Positions 1-9,669 of a stretch of 64,000 bases of DNA are shown here, in pieces. The stretch lies in contig NZ_JALJRZ010000014.1 of NCBI RefSeq assembly GCF_024519435.1, positions 38,840 through 102,839 of the forward strand, in the 5' to 3' direction. The notes beneath the pieces were generated by a model. That model saw nothing but the letters and a program-made list of their open reading frames with translations. It was not told the DNA's origin and made no database searches. This stretch comes from Terrabacter sp. Ter38. GTDB lineage: Bacteria > Actinomycetota > Actinomycetes > Actinomycetales > Dermatophilaceae. The position numbers were made by a program, and so were the translations under genes. How positions within the stretch are numbered: the first letter of the stretch is position 1; the number at the start of each line of letters is the position of its first letter.

Positions 1-984
1 CTCGCCAGTGCCGGGAGCGACGCCGAAGAGGCCGAACTCCGGGTTCACGGCGTAGAGGCGGCCGTCCTCACCGAAGCGCATCCAGGCAATGTCGTCGCCG
101 ACCATCTCGGCCTTCCAGCCGGGGATGGTGGGCGTGATCATCGCGAGGTTCGTCTTGCCACAGGCGGACGGGAAGGCTGCCGCGATGTAGTGGACGGACC
201 CCTTGGGCGAGGTGAGCTTGAGGATGAGCATGTGCTCGGCCATCCAGCCCTCGTCGCGGGCGATCGCCGAGGCGATGCGCAGGGAGTAGCACTTCTTGCC
301 GAGGAGGGCGTTGCCGCCGTAGCCGGAGCCGTAGCTCCAGATCGTGCGCTCCTCGGGGAAGTGGACGATGTACTTCGTGTCGGAGCACGGCCAGCTGACA
401 TCGGCCTGGCCCTCGGCGAGCGGGGCGCCGACCGAGTGGAGGGCCGGCACGAAGTCGGCGTTCGTCTCCTCGATCTTGTGGAGCACCTTGTCGCCACAGC
501 GGGCCATGACGAGCATCGAGACGACGACGTAGGCGGAGTCGGTGACCTCGACACCGAACATCGGGACCTTGGCGTCGAGGTGACCCATGACGAAGGGGAT
601 GACGTACATGGTGCGGCCCGCCATGCTGCCGCGGTACAGCTCGGTCATCCGAGCCTTCATCTCGTCGGGCGCCATCCAGTTGTTGGTGGGCCCGGAGTCC
701 TTCTCGTCGACGGAGCAGATGTAGGTCTGCCCCTCGACGCGCGCGACGTCACTGGGGTCGGAGGCGCAGTAGAAGGAGTTCGGCTTCTTGCTCTCGTTGA
801 GCCGGACGAAGGTACCGGCCTCGACGAGCTGGTCGGTCAGCTCGGTCCACTCCTCGGGGGAGCCGGTGATCCACCGGATGTCGCGCGGCTGCGTCAGCTC
901 GGCGACCTGCTCGACCCACGCGGCAAGACCCGCGTGCGTCGTGTGTGTCTGTTTCTCGTGGGTCGTGGTCAACTCGGGGCCCAT
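1..984 (-). CDS. pckG: Phosphoenolpyruvate carboxykinase (GTP), C-terminus beyond the window
   Basis: The enzyme makes phosphoenolpyruvate from oxaloacetate and GTP, the entry step of gluconeogenesis, in the cytosol. Reading the minus strand from about 984 to 1 gives 328 residues in one open frame. They include the kinase P-loop SACGKTN near residue 275, the run [22 protein letters not shown] just before it in shortened form, and VGDDIAWM after it, all typical of the GTP-dependent family. The family is usually about 600 residues, so nearly half the protein lies off the window. ATG at 984 is chosen. A TTG at 972 (protein starting MTTTHEK) and GTG codons near 1014 are alternatives, because no ribosome site is well placed for any of them. 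Family certain; start uncertain. Confidence 0.93.
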   Translation of the reverse strand, partial: MGPELTTTHEKQTHTTHAGLAAWVEQVAELTQPRDIRWITGSPEEWTELTDQLVEAGTFVRLNESKKPNSFYCASDPSDVARVEGQTYICSVDEKDSGPTNNWMAPDEMKARMTELYRGSMAGRTMYVIPFVMGHLDAKVPMFGVEVTDSAYVVVSMLVMARCGDKVLHKIEETNADFVPALHSVGAPLAEGQADVSWPCSDTKYIVHFPEERTIWSYGSGYGGNALLGKKCYSLRIASAIARDEGWMAEHMLILKLTSPKGSVHYIAAAFPSACGKTNLAMITPTIPGWKAEMVGDDIAWMRFGEDGRLYAVNPEFGLFGVAPGTGE

Positions 985-1426
985 CCCTTCGCGCGCGGTG
1001 CCGCCCGGCACCACGTCGTGCCGGTGTGAAGCTGCTCCGCAGGTGGATCCTGGGCGAGCCCGGATCGGGCTGCAGGTGTCCACATGCTGAACAGATGACG
1101 TGATGACTTCAAGGTACGCGCCGTCGTGGGTGCCGTTGACCCCATGCGGGCGACGGAGCGGTGAGACGCCTCACATGGCTGCGTCGCCGCAAGGAAAACG
1201 ACGATCTGTTGTCGGTTTCTTGCAGGAATTTCAGTACTCGCCGGTACCGGGCAGCCGGTGATCGTGGCGCCCGGTCGGGCCGACCGCGTGTGCCGTGAGG
1301 TGGCGTCCGCCGGCCGCTGTTCGTAGGGTGCCCGGCGGGGTCCTCATCCCCGGGCCGGGGCCGATTTCGTGGATGCGGACCCGAGGCGCTAAGGTAACTT
1401 TTCGTTCCTCCGAGTGGCGGAACGAC
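985..1426. other. Intergenic region between pckG and tRNA-Arg
   Basis: No convincing gene in either strand. It must hold the pckG promoter (reading left) and the tRNA-Arg promoter (reading right). Open frames here are overlapping shadows with no recognisable protein. Confidence 0.5.
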
Positions 1427-1499
1427 GCACCCGTAGCTCAACGGATAGAGCATCTGACTACGGATCAGAAGGTTTGGGGTTCGAATCCCTACGGGTGCA
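1427..1499 (+). tRNA. tRNA-Arg (anticodon ACG)
   Basis: A 73-base cloverleaf. The acceptor arm GCACCCG pairs with CGGGTGC, the D arm is TAGCTCAACGGATAGAGCA, the anticodon loop CTACGGA carries ACG, and the T arm is GGGTTCGAATCCC. The discriminator base is A and CCA is not encoded. ACG (read as ICG) decodes CGU, CGC and CGA, and its A34 is the substrate of TadA, encoded at 24585-25088. Confidence 0.96.
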
Positions 1500-1521
1500 C
1501 TCTGTGTTGAGACAGAACACC

Positions 1522-1552
1522 ACGCCCCGGCCGGGTCTCCCGGCCGGGGCGT
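1522..1552 (+). terminator. Hairpin terminator after tRNA-Arg
   Basis: A perfect 14-base-pair stem (1522-1535 with 1539-1552) and a 3-base loop, GC-rich, starting 22 bases after the tRNA. No clear T run follows, as is common in actinomycetes. Confidence 0.75.
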
Positions 1553-1725
1553 CGTGCTGTCCGGGTGCCCTCGGTGGTCCGCGTTCATCCTGTGGGGGTG
1601 ACGCGGCCAGAGGTGCGGCGGCGGACTCTGGTCCCGTGCCGACTCACCCAGCCGTACCGGCGTCCGTCCGATCCTCGCGGTCCTGGACGTGGCGCAGCTC
1701 GTCCCTGCTCGGGCAGGCCTGACTC

Positions 1726-2574
1726 GTGGCCGCGGGGTCGCTCGTCGAGCGATGGACGTCGAACGACGGCGTCAAGGTCTTCTACCGCGAGTCGCCAGGG
1801 CCGCCGGACTCGTCTCCGATGATGCACCTGCACGGCTTCGGGCTCTCGGGCCGCTACCTGCTCCCGACGGCCGAGCTGCTCGCCGGCGAGTTCCGGACGC
1901 TCGTGCCCGACCTCCCCGGATTCGGGCGCAGCGGCCGGCCGCGTCAACCGCTCGACGTGCCCGAGCTCGCCCAGGCGGCAGCGGCGTTCCTCGACGACCG
2001 TGGCATCGAGAAGGTGACGCTCGTCGGCAACTCGATGGGCTGCGCCGTCATCTGCGAGTTCGCCCACCTCTACCCCGAACGTCTCGAGCGGGCCGTGCTC
2101 GTCGCGCCCGCGGGCGGGCTCCACAACCAGCCACTGGGCCGGGCGCTGAAGCAGCTCGCGCGGGACGGCATACGCGAGCCGTTGGGGCTCATGCAGGTGG
2201 CCGTGCCGGACTATCTGAGGTTCGGGGTGCCGAGCACGCTGCGCATGTTCCGCGCCCTGACCCGCTACCCGGCGCTCGACCGCCTGCTGCAGCTGCACAT
2301 CCCGACCCTCGTCGTGCTCGGGAGCGCCGACCCGCTCATGCCCGCGCCGCCGCGGGTCAAGGAGGTGGCTGGGCAGATCGACAACTCGGTCCTGCTCGTC
2401 GTCATCCACGGGGCCGCCCACGCCATCAACTTCAGCCACCCGGGTGAGCTGGCCAACGTCATCCGGCAGTTCATGTCCGACCAGCCGATCGTCGACGACC
2501 CCGACTCACCGGGGCAGGCCCGGGTCTACGAGATCCACCGGGGGGCGCTTGCGCCTCCGGTCGACGGAGCGTGA
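1726..2574 (+). CDS. Alpha/beta hydrolase
   Basis: A 282-residue cytosolic serine hydrolase of the alpha/beta fold. The oxyanion-loop motif HLHGFG is at residues 34-39. The nucleophile elbow GNSMG puts Ser103 in place, Asp202 follows in GSADP, and His232 lies in HGAAHAI, giving a complete triad in the right order and spacing. The fold resembles C-C-bond hydrolases and haloperoxidase-like esterases, but the substrate cannot be told. GTG at 1726 is the first start in the frame; no strong ribosome site is visible. It precedes an acyl-CoA synthetase by 133 bases, so the two may belong to one lipid or carboxylate function, though that is only suggested by position. Confidence 0.85.
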   Translation: MAAGSLVERWTSNDGVKVFYRESPGPPDSSPMMHLHGFGLSGRYLLPTAELLAGEFRTLVPDLPGFGRSGRPRQPLDVPELAQAAAAFLDDRGIEKVTLVGNSMGCAVICEFAHLYPERLERAVLVAPAGGLHNQPLGRALKQLARDGIREPLGLMQVAVPDYLRFGVPSTLRMFRALTRYPALDRLLQLHIPTLVVLGSADPLMPAPPRVKEVAGQIDNSVLLVVIHGAAHAINFSHPGELANVIRQFMSDQPIVDDPDSPGQARVYEIHRGALAPPVDGA

Positions 2575-2707
2575 CATACCCGACGGGCACGTCCAGTGGG
2601 CGCACCATGTGAGTTCGCTCCACCTCGCGGGCTTTCCCTTGTGCCTCGGGTCGTGCCGGGGTTGGGTGTGGTGAGACCGTCCATCGCCGCACGCCGGGAG
2701 GCCATCG

Positions 2708-4351
2708 ATGACCGCCGCACCACCCGCACCGCTCGACCCGACCCTCTCGCACACCCGCGGCGAGACCGACACCCAGCTGCTCGAGGCGACGATCGGTGAC
2801 AACTTCGACGCGACGGCCGCGCGGTTCGGCGAACGTGAGGCGCTCGTCGACGTTACGCAGGGGCGCCGGTGGACGTATGCGGAGCTGCGGGACGACGTGG
2901 ACCGACTGGCCCGCGCGCTGCTCGCCGTCGGCGTCGGCACGGGCGACCGGGTCGGCATCTGGGCGCCGAACTGCTCCGAGTGGACGCTGGTGCAGTACGC
3001 GACGGCCAAGATCGGGGCCATCCTCGTCAACATCAACCCGGCCTACCGGTCCCACGAGCTGCAGTACGTCCTCGGGCAGGCCGGCATCTCGACCCTCGTC
3101 GCAGCCGAAGCCTTCAAGTCGAGCAACTACCGGCAGATGGTCGACGAGGTGCGCGACGAGGTCGACGGCCTCGAGCGCGTCGTCTACATCGGGACGTCCG
3201 ACTGGACCGAGCTCGTCCTTCGTGCCGACGACGTCGCTCCGGAGGAGCTCGCGCGCGTCCAGGCGGGACTCTCGAACACCGACCCCATCAACATCCAGTA
3301 CACCTCGGGCACCACGGGATTCCCGAAGGGCGCGACGTTGAGCCACCGCAACATCCTCAACAACGGCTACTTCGTCGGCGAGCTGTGCGACTACACCGAG
3401 GCCGATCGCGTCTGCATCCCGGTGCCCTTCTACCACTGCTTCGGCATGGTCATGGGCAACCTCGCGTGCACGACGCACGGTTCGTGCATGGTGATCCCGG
3501 CGCCGGGCTTCGACCCCGCGCTGACCCTCCAGGCCACCCAGGACGAGAAGGTCACCTCGCTCTACGGCGTGCCGACGATGTTCATCGCCGAGTGGAACCT
3601 CCCCTCGTTCGCGGACTACGACCTGTCCACGGTGCGCACCGGCATCATGGCCGGATCCCCTTGTCCTGCAGAGCTGATGAAGCAGCTCATCGCGGCCGGC
3701 ATCGAGGAGATGACGATCTGCTACGGCATGACCGAGACGTCGCCGGTCTCGACCCAGAACCGCACGAACGACACGTTCGAGCAGAAGGTCGGCACGGTCG
3801 GCCGGGTCGGCCCGCACCTCGAGATCAAGATCGTCGACCCGGTGACCGGCGAGACGCTGCCCCGGGGGAAGGCCGGCGAGTTCATGACGAAGGGCTATTC
3901 GGTGATGCTCGGCTACTGGGAGCAGCCCGACAAGACCGCTGAGGCCATCGAGGACGGGTGGATGCACACCGGCGACATCGGCGTCATGCACGACGACGGC
4001 TACGTCGAGATCACCGGACGCATCAAGGACATGGTCATCCGGGGTGGCGAGAACGTCTACCCCCGCGAGATCGAGGAGTTCCTCTACACCCACCCCGACA
4101 TCCTCGACGCGCAGGTCATCGGCGTCCCCGACGAGAGGTACGGCGAGGAGCTGTGCGCGTGGGTGCGGATGAAGGAGGGCGCCACCCCGCTCACCGCCGA
4201 GTCCCTGCGCGAGTTCTGCAGCGGTCGGCTCGCGCACTACAAGATCCCGCGCTACGTCGAGATCGTCGACGAGTTCCCGATGACCGTGACGGGCAAGATC
4301 CGCAAGGTCGAGATGCGCGAGACCACGGCGAAGAAGCTCGGACTCGTCTGA
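2708..4351 (+). CDS. Acyl-CoA synthetase, AMP-forming (FadD-like)
   Basis: A 547-residue ligase that activates a carboxylic acid to an acyl-adenylate and then to an acyl-CoA. The P-loop-like motif YTSGTTGFPKG is at about residues 197-207, the adenylate-binding YGMTETS near 338, the hinge region DGWMHTGDIG near 416 and the C-terminal catalytic lysine in GKIRK near 528. All signature motifs are intact and the length is normal. The closest family pattern is the medium or short branched-chain FadD group (ACSF2-like), but substrate assignment from sequence alone is unreliable. ATG at 2708; the first 35 residues are a short leader before the conserved fold. Lies alone on the plus strand and is followed by a hairpin. 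Confidence 0.9.
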   Translation: MTAAPPAPLDPTLSHTRGETDTQLLEATIGDNFDATAARFGEREALVDVTQGRRWTYAELRDDVDRLARALLAVGVGTGDRVGIWAPNCSEWTLVQYATAKIGAILVNINPAYRSHELQYVLGQAGISTLVAAEAFKSSNYRQMVDEVRDEVDGLERVVYIGTSDWTELVLRADDVAPEELARVQAGLSNTDPINIQYTSGTTGFPKGATLSHRNILNNGYFVGELCDYTEADRVCIPVPFYHCFGMVMGNLACTTHGSCMVIPAPGFDPALTLQATQDEKVTSLYGVPTMFIAEWNLPSFADYDLSTVRTGIMAGSPCPAELMKQLIAAGIEEMTICYGMTETSPVSTQNRTNDTFEQKVGTVGRVGPHLEIKIVDPVTGETLPRGKAGEFMTKGYSVMLGYWEQPDKTAEAIEDGWMHTGDIGVMHDDGYVEITGRIKDMVIRGGENVYPREIEEFLYTHPDILDAQVIGVPDERYGEELCAWVRMKEGATPLTAESLREFCSGRLAHYKIPRYVEIVDEFPMTVTGKIRKVEMRETTAKKLGLV

Positions 4352-4442
4352 GAGCCGCGAGCGGACCCGAGGGGGACCGCGGAGCAACGGGATTCGCGTG
4401 GACGAGCAGCCATCGGGACTGCCGCCACGGGACCGATGGCGT

Positions 4443-4467
4443 ATGCCGTCCGGCCGCCGGACGGCAT
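4443..4467 (+). terminator. Hairpin after the acyl-CoA synthetase gene
   Basis: A perfect 11-base-pair stem (4443-4453 with 4457-4467) and a 3-base loop, about 90 bases after the stop codon. No T run. The rest of 4352-4621 shows no gene. Confidence 0.55.
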
Positions 4468-4621
4468 TCGCGCGCTCGTGGGGGTGTGAACCGGGCGGTC
4501 GTCCCGAGGGTTCGGGGTACGTCGAGGACGACGTCGGCGCGCTGGATGCCGCAGAGGTCCCCCAGCGCAGTAGGTTTCGGGGGAAGTGGTCGTGAGGGCC
4601 CGTAATCCGTAAGGGGATGGC

Positions 4622-6487
4622 ATGTCCGACACAGGCAAGACGATTCTGTGGATCGTGGTGGCGATCGTCGTCATTGCAGTGATCATCTGGTTGTTCGTCT
4701 CGGCAGGGCGGCGTCGCGAGGTCGAGGCGCGACGCTTCGAGGCCGGCGAGCTGCGAGCCAAGGTCGACGAGCGACTGCCCGAGGTGCAGGACACCGAGGA
4801 CCGCGCATCGGTGACGGCCGCGATGGCTGCCGATGCGCGCGCCGAGGCCGAACGCAAGGCCGCCGAGGCCGAGCGAGTCGCCGCGGAAGCGCGGCGGCTC
4901 GAGGAGCAGGCCGAGGCGCACCGCGCCTCCGCGGAGTCCGCTCGCACCGAGCACGCGGGTCTCGAGCGGGAGGCCGACCGTATCGACCCCGACGTCGCCA
5001 CCGACGACGAGGGCTACCGCGTCGACGACGCCGGCAACCGCCTTCCCGGTCAGGAGCCGCCGCGCGGTACCGGCGCTGCTGGTGCGGCCGGCGCCGGCGC
5101 TGCCGGTGCGGCAGCGGTCGGGGCCGCGGCGTTCGCGCACGACGACGACGAGGACGACCTCGCCGACGCCGAGAACCCCTTCGCTCCCTCGGACGCCGCG
5201 GCGACCGACGAGCAGGACGGGACGAGCGTGGCGTCCGAGCCGATCGACTCGGCCGCGGTCGCACCGGTGGACGACGAGACGTCTAACACCCGGGACGCGG
5301 ACGAGCCCGCCTGGACTCCCTCCGAGGACGTCTCGTCCGGCGAGAGCCCCGACCTCGCGAGCGACGCGGACCTCGCCGACGAGCGGATGGGGGACGCGTC
5401 CTCCTACGCCTCGGACGAGCCCGAGGTCACTGGCCGCGCCGACGACGGCGACGAGACCGACGACACCGCCCCCGCCTCGACGAGCTGGGCACCGACCGAG
5501 ACCGACGCTGCCGACACAGGTGCTGAGACGGGTGCCGGGACGGGTGCCGGGACGGGTGCCGACGAGAACGTGCACGAGGACGCGACGGACGGGACCACGG
5601 ACGACCCGGGCTCGTCTGCGCTCGGCGGCGCTGCCATGGGTACCGCCGCCGTGGGGGCGGCCGCAGCGAGCCACGACGACCGTGATGTCCACCGTGATGG
5701 CAACCGTGACGACGACGTCGACAACTCGGGCGCCGTCACGGAGGTCGCCACCAGCGACGCCGCCGTCGCCGGCACGGCAGCCGTCGCGCACGACGACGTC
5801 GCGGACGCGTCGACGGAGGACCCAGCGGGTACTGGGACTGCGACGGAGCAGCCCTCAGACGAAAGGTCCACGACCGTGAGCGACACCCAGTCCGACGCCA
5901 CCGGCCCCACAGACACCACTGACGCCACTGATGGCACCGACGAGGACTACACGCCGCCCGTGGCCGACGCCGAGGAGCCGCGCGAGGTGTCGGTCCCGGC
6001 CCTGGACGAGCGCGACGACGTCGTGACCGACGGCGGCATCCCGACCGACGACCCGGGCGACCACCGCGGCCAGCCGTGGGCGACGACCCCCGGCGAGCGC
6101 GGTCTCGAGGAGGGCGCCGACGTCGACGGCGACGCTGCGGACGCCGGGCTCGACGTGGACATGGCGCCGCACTCGCACGAGAGCGACGAGGACGACGAGC
6201 TCGCCGAGCCCGCGGACGCCGGGACGCCCAGCGACTCCACCGAGGACTCCGCTCCCGGGCGCCGAGTCTCAGGCTTCGACGAGGTCGTCGACGGCGGCTT
6301 CGGCCTCGGCTCGGCCGCCCCGCTCGCGGACGGCGCCCAGCCGCTCGGCCACGCCGTCAAGGGCACCCGTGAGGGCACGACGTTCGTCGGACCTGACGAC
6401 GCCGGCTACGACGACGTCGAGCCCGACGTGTGGTTCTACAGCGAGGACGCCGCCCGTCGAGCGGGCTTCCGTCGCCAGGGCGAGTGA
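4622..6487 (+). CDS. Membrane-anchored acidic protein with C-terminal sunset domain
   Basis: A 621-residue protein of unknown function. Residues 8-27 form one strong membrane helix with a short N-terminal tail. About 33-115 is an Ala/Glu/Arg-rich coiled coil. About 120-570 is a long, low-complexity linker very rich in Asp, Glu, Ala and Thr, with short repeats of GAGT type around 5520-5560. The last 45 residues (KGTREGTTF ... DVWFYSEDAARRAGFR) match the small sunset domain often found at C-termini of actinobacterial proteins. ATG at 4622 has AAGGGG upstream. The charged, disordered linker suggests a tether spanning a distance from the membrane; side and role are unknown. Confidence 0.8.
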   Translation: MSDTGKTILWIVVAIVVIAVIIWLFVSAGRRREVEARRFEAGELRAKVDERLPEVQDTEDRASVTAAMAADARAEAERKAAEAERVAAEARRLEEQAEAHRASAESARTEHAGLEREADRIDPDVATDDEGYRVDDAGNRLPGQEPPRGTGAAGAAGAGAAGAAAVGAAAFAHDDDEDDLADAENPFAPSDAAATDEQDGTSVASEPIDSAAVAPVDDETSNTRDADEPAWTPSEDVSSGESPDLASDADLADERMGDASSYASDEPEVTGRADDGDETDDTAPASTSWAPTETDAADTGAETGAGTGAGTGADENVHEDATDGTTDDPGSSALGGAAMGTAAVGAAAASHDDRDVHRDGNRDDDVDNSGAVTEVATSDAAVAGTAAVAHDDVADASTEDPAGTGTATEQPSDERSTTVSDTQSDATGPTDTTDATDGTDEDYTPPVADAEEPREVSVPALDERDDVVTDGGIPTDDPGDHRGQPWATTPGERGLEEGADVDGDAADAGLDVDMAPHSHESDEDDELAEPADAGTPSDSTEDSAPGRRVSGFDEVVDGGFGLGSAAPLADGAQPLGHAVKGTREGTTFVGPDDAGYDDVEPDVWFYSEDAARRAGFRRQGE

Positions 6488-6512
6488 CCGCTCCCTGACG
6501 GACCCTCGCGTC

Positions 6513-6548
6513 CGTGGCCACGTGCACCACGCTGTGCACGTGGCCACG
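6513..6548 (+). terminator. Long perfect hairpin terminator
   Basis: A perfect 15-base-pair stem (6513-6527 with 6534-6548) and 6-base loop, 25 bases after the sunset-domain gene. It isolates that gene from argS. Confidence 0.75.
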
Positions 6549-6676
6549 ATCGCGTCCGGGCCCCCCAACACGGGACCGCGCCTCTTCGCGGTCCGGGCGA
6601 CACGGCATACGCCCTCGGTGGGGCCGACCCGAAACGGTGGCGCGGGCACCCGGTCGGCGCAAATAGACTTGCCGGC

Positions 6677-8437
6677 ATGGTTTCCCCGCTCGTCGCGCTC
6701 ACGCCCAAGGTCCAGTCCGCGATCGCCGCCGCCCTCGGTGACGACTTCCGCGAGGCCGACCCGGTGCTGCGCCCGTCGCAGTTCGCCGACGTGCAGGTCA
6801 ACGCCGCCCTCGCCCTCGCCAAGAAGGTCGGCCTCCCGCCGCGCGAGGTCGCGGCCAGGATCGTCGACGCCCTCGACCTCGACGACGTGTGCGACTCCGT
6901 CGAGGTGAGCGGCCCCGGCTTCATCAACCTCACCTTCTCGAGCTCGTGGATCGCCGGGCTGCTGCAGGACGTCGAGGCCGACGAGCGCAACGGTGTGGTG
7001 CTGCAGGCCACACAGAACATCCCGATCGACTACTCCGCACCCAACGTCGCCAAGGAGATGCACGTCGGGCACCTGCGCACGACCGTCGTCGGCGACTCGC
7101 TGGCCCGCACCCTCGAGCACCTCGGCCACCACGTCATCCGGCAGAACCACATCGGTGACTGGGGCACACCCTTCGGCATGCTCATCGAGCACCTGCTCGA
7201 CGTCGGTCGGGACTCCGAGGAGGCCGACCTCCTCGTCACCGACCCCAACGCCTTCTACCAGGCGGCCCGGGTCAAGTTCGACGGCGCCGACAAGGCCGAG
7301 CCGGCCGGCAGCGAGGGCGACTTCAACGTGCGGGCCCGCACCCGGGTCGTCAAGCTCCAGGCCGGCGACCCCGACACCCTGGCCCTGTGGCGTGAGCTCG
7401 TCGACCTGTCGAAGATCTACTTCAACAAGATCTACTCGACGCTGGGCATCACGCTGACCGACGACGACCTCGCCGGCGAGTCCACCTACAACGAGGTGCT
7501 CGCAGACCTCTGTGCCGAGCTCGAGGCCAAGGGCATCGCGACCGTCTCGGACGGCGCCCTGTGTGTCTTCCTCGACGGCTACACCGGGCGCGAGGGCAAG
7601 CCGGTGCCGCTCATCATCCGCAAGAGCGACGGCGGCTACAACTACGGCACGACCGACCTGGCGACGATCAAGCACCGCGTCGAGGACCTCAAGGCGCACC
7701 GGGTGCTCTACGTCATCGGCGCCCCGCAGGCCCTGCACCTCAACATGGTGTGGGACACCGCGCGCAAGGCCGGTTGGCTGCCCGACGACGTCGTGCCCGT
7801 CCACGTCCAGATCGGCAACGTGCTCGGCGACGACCGCAAGATCCTCAAGACGCGCTCCGGCAAGCCGCTGCGGCTCATGGCCCTGCTCGACGAGGCCGTC
7901 GAGAAGGCCCGGACCGTCATCGACGGCACGCGGCCCGACCTCGACGAGACCGTGCGCGCCACCATCGCCCGGCAGATCGGCATCGGCGCCGTGAAGTACG
8001 CCGACCTGTCCGTCGCGCACGACAGCGAGTACGTCTTCGACCTCGACCGCATGGTCGCGCTGACCGGCAACACCGGTCCGTACCTCCAGTACGTCGTCGC
8101 CCGCGTCCGGTCGATCTTCCGCCAGATCGGGCTCGACCCGGCCGCCCAGCACGCGCCGATCCTGCTCGGCGAGCCACACGAGCGCGCCCTCGCGACGCAC
8201 CTGCTCGGCTTCGGTGACGTCGTCGCCGAGGTCGGAGACACCTACGAGCCGCACCGGCTCGCCGGTTACCTCTTCGAGCTGGCGCAGGCGTTCTCGGCGT
8301 TCTACGAGAACTGTCCGGTGCTCAAGGCCGAGCTCGACGAGGTCAAGGAGTCGCGACTGACGTTGTGCGCGCTCGTCTTCCGGGTCATGACGACCGGTCT
8401 CGACCTGCTCGGACTGGAGTCGCCCGAGCAGATGTGA
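6677..8437 (+). CDS. argS: Arginine--tRNA ligase
   Basis: Charges tRNA-Arg with arginine using ATP. The 586-residue length is normal for the class I enzyme. The HIGH signature appears as HVGH at residues 129-132, and the KMSKS loop in its relaxed ArgRS form as K388-I-L-K391-T-R. The N-terminal tRNA-D-loop recognition region and the C-terminal anticodon-binding helices (VALTGNTGPYLQYVVAR onward, shortened here) are present. ATG at 6677 is the only sensible start. It stands alone on the plus strand after a strong hairpin, and no T-box or attenuator is evident upstream. Confidence 0.97.
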   Translation: MVSPLVALTPKVQSAIAAALGDDFREADPVLRPSQFADVQVNAALALAKKVGLPPREVAARIVDALDLDDVCDSVEVSGPGFINLTFSSSWIAGLLQDVEADERNGVVLQATQNIPIDYSAPNVAKEMHVGHLRTTVVGDSLARTLEHLGHHVIRQNHIGDWGTPFGMLIEHLLDVGRDSEEADLLVTDPNAFYQAARVKFDGADKAEPAGSEGDFNVRARTRVVKLQAGDPDTLALWRELVDLSKIYFNKIYSTLGITLTDDDLAGESTYNEVLADLCAELEAKGIATVSDGALCVFLDGYTGREGKPVPLIIRKSDGGYNYGTTDLATIKHRVEDLKAHRVLYVIGAPQALHLNMVWDTARKAGWLPDDVVPVHVQIGNVLGDDRKILKTRSGKPLRLMALLDEAVEKARTVIDGTRPDLDETVRATIARQIGIGAVKYADLSVAHDSEYVFDLDRMVALTGNTGPYLQYVVARVRSIFRQIGLDPAAQHAPILLGEPHERALATHLLGFGDVVAEVGDTYEPHRLAGYLFELAQAFSAFYENCPVLKAELDEVKESRLTLCALVFRVMTTGLDLLGLESPEQM

Positions 8438-8497
8438 CCGCCGAGGCGGGCCGGTGTCGGCACGCGGCACGGCGCGTCGTGTCGGGTCGCTCCTCCG

Positions 8498-8737
8498 GTC
8501 ACCCGCGGCACCGGGCTCGCGATCGGTGGCTGGTTCATCCCGTTCGCCAACGTCGTCCTCGCGATGCTGGGGCGCCGCGCCCAGGACGGACTCGAGCAGC
8601 CCGACTCGATGGACGCCCTGGTCTCATCGCTCCAGACGAGCCTCACGTACGAGGCCCTGGGCGGGGTCTTCGGGGCCGCCGCGAGCGTCATCGCCATCCT
8701 GCTGATCCGCAAGGTCATGGGCTTCACCCGGCGCTGA
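8498..8737 (+). pseudogene. C-terminal remnant of a DUF4328-like membrane protein
   Basis: An open frame ending with TGA at 8735-8737 reads GGWFIPFANVVLAMLG and then a second hydrophobic segment before a basic tail. The W-F-I-P-x-x-N pattern is typical of DUF4328 proteins, which have several membrane helices. No credible start codon or N-terminal helices are found upstream before argS ends, so it looks like a 5'-truncated relic. It could instead be a very short unannotated membrane protein from a GTG codon, which is less likely. Confidence 0.5.
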
Positions 8738-8848
8738 CCCGACGTGCGGCGACGTGATCGACGAGGTGCTGACGACCGCGAGGACGTCAGCACCTCGTCA
8801 CATCCGGGCCATTGCGACGGCGGGCCGCCACGGAGGACAGTCGACTCC

Positions 8849-9559
8849 ATGACCGACTGGGACTTCACCGGCCTCAAGGCCACCTACGTCAACTGCACGC
8901 TGAAGAAGAGCCCCGAGCCGAGCCACACCCAGGGGCTCGTCGACGCCAGTGCCGCCATCATGCGCGAGCACGGGGTCGTGGTCGACGAGATCCGCCTCGT
9001 CGACCACGACGTCGCCACCGGCGTCTACCCCGACATGCGCGAGCACGGCTGGGAGAGCGACGCGTGGCCCGACCTCTACCCCGGCATCCTCGACAGCCAG
9101 ATCCTCGTCGTCGCCGGGCCCATCTGGCTCGGCGACAACTCGAGCGTCACGAAGCGCTTCGTCGAGCGCATCTACTCGTTGAGCGGGATGCTCAACGACC
9201 AGGGCCAGTACCTCTTCTACGGCAGGGTCGCCGGCTGCCTCATCACCGGCAACGAGGACGGCATCAAGCACTGCGCGCAGAACGTCCTCTACAGCCTCCA
9301 GCACGTCGGCTACACGATCCCGCCCAACGCCGACGCGGGCTGGATCGGCGAGGCCGGCCCGGGGCCGAGCTATCTCGACCCCGGCAGCGGTGGCCCCGAG
9401 AACGACTTCACCAACCGCAACACGACGTTCATGACGTGGAACCTCATGCACCTCGCGCGGATGCTCCACGATGCGGGGGGCGTGCCGGCATACGGCAACC
9501 AGCGGTCGGCGTGGAACACCGGCGAGCACTTCGGCTGGCACAACCCGGAGTACCGCTGA
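8849..9559 (+). CDS. Flavodoxin-fold NAD(P)H-dependent FMN reductase
   Basis: A 236-residue protein with the flavodoxin-like fold. It begins with a beta strand and the phosphate-binding turn NCTLKKSPEPSHT, continues with the DxxxAxG-type stretch, and has ILVVAGPIWLGDNSS, the conserved P-x-W-x-G-x-x-S loop that contacts FMN. Family members reduce FMN, quinones or small electrophiles with NAD(P)H in the cytosol. The start ATG at 8849 is chosen because GGAGG lies about 12 bases upstream and the protein then begins right before the first strand; a longer frame back to 8744 gives no homology. No partner gene is obvious. Confidence 0.85.
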   Translation: MTDWDFTGLKATYVNCTLKKSPEPSHTQGLVDASAAIMREHGVVVDEIRLVDHDVATGVYPDMREHGWESDAWPDLYPGILDSQILVVAGPIWLGDNSSVTKRFVERIYSLSGMLNDQGQYLFYGRVAGCLITGNEDGIKHCAQNVLYSLQHVGYTIPPNADAGWIGEAGPGPSYLDPGSGGPENDFTNRNTTFMTWNLMHLARMLHDAGGVPAYGNQRSAWNTGEHFGWHNPEYR

Positions 9560-9669
9560 CGGCGTGGGGCCGCGCAGTCACCCCGTGCGGATGATGCTGG
9601 GCCGGCCGACCGGTCGCGACCATGGGAGTGAGCACACCGACGTGTGCTGTCCTCCGAGAAAGGTCGCCC

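Noticed and set aside
2471..5791. Very long minus-strand frame of 1106 codons opposite the acyl-CoA synthetase and sunset-domain genes
   Set aside because: Antisense shadow of high-GC coding sequence; His/Arg/Gly/Val-rich composition with no domains, while the plus strand has clear families.
8454..8705. 83-codon frame after argS
   Set aside because: Ser/Arg/Pro-rich shadow; another frame of the same bases gives the DUF4328-like membrane remnant.
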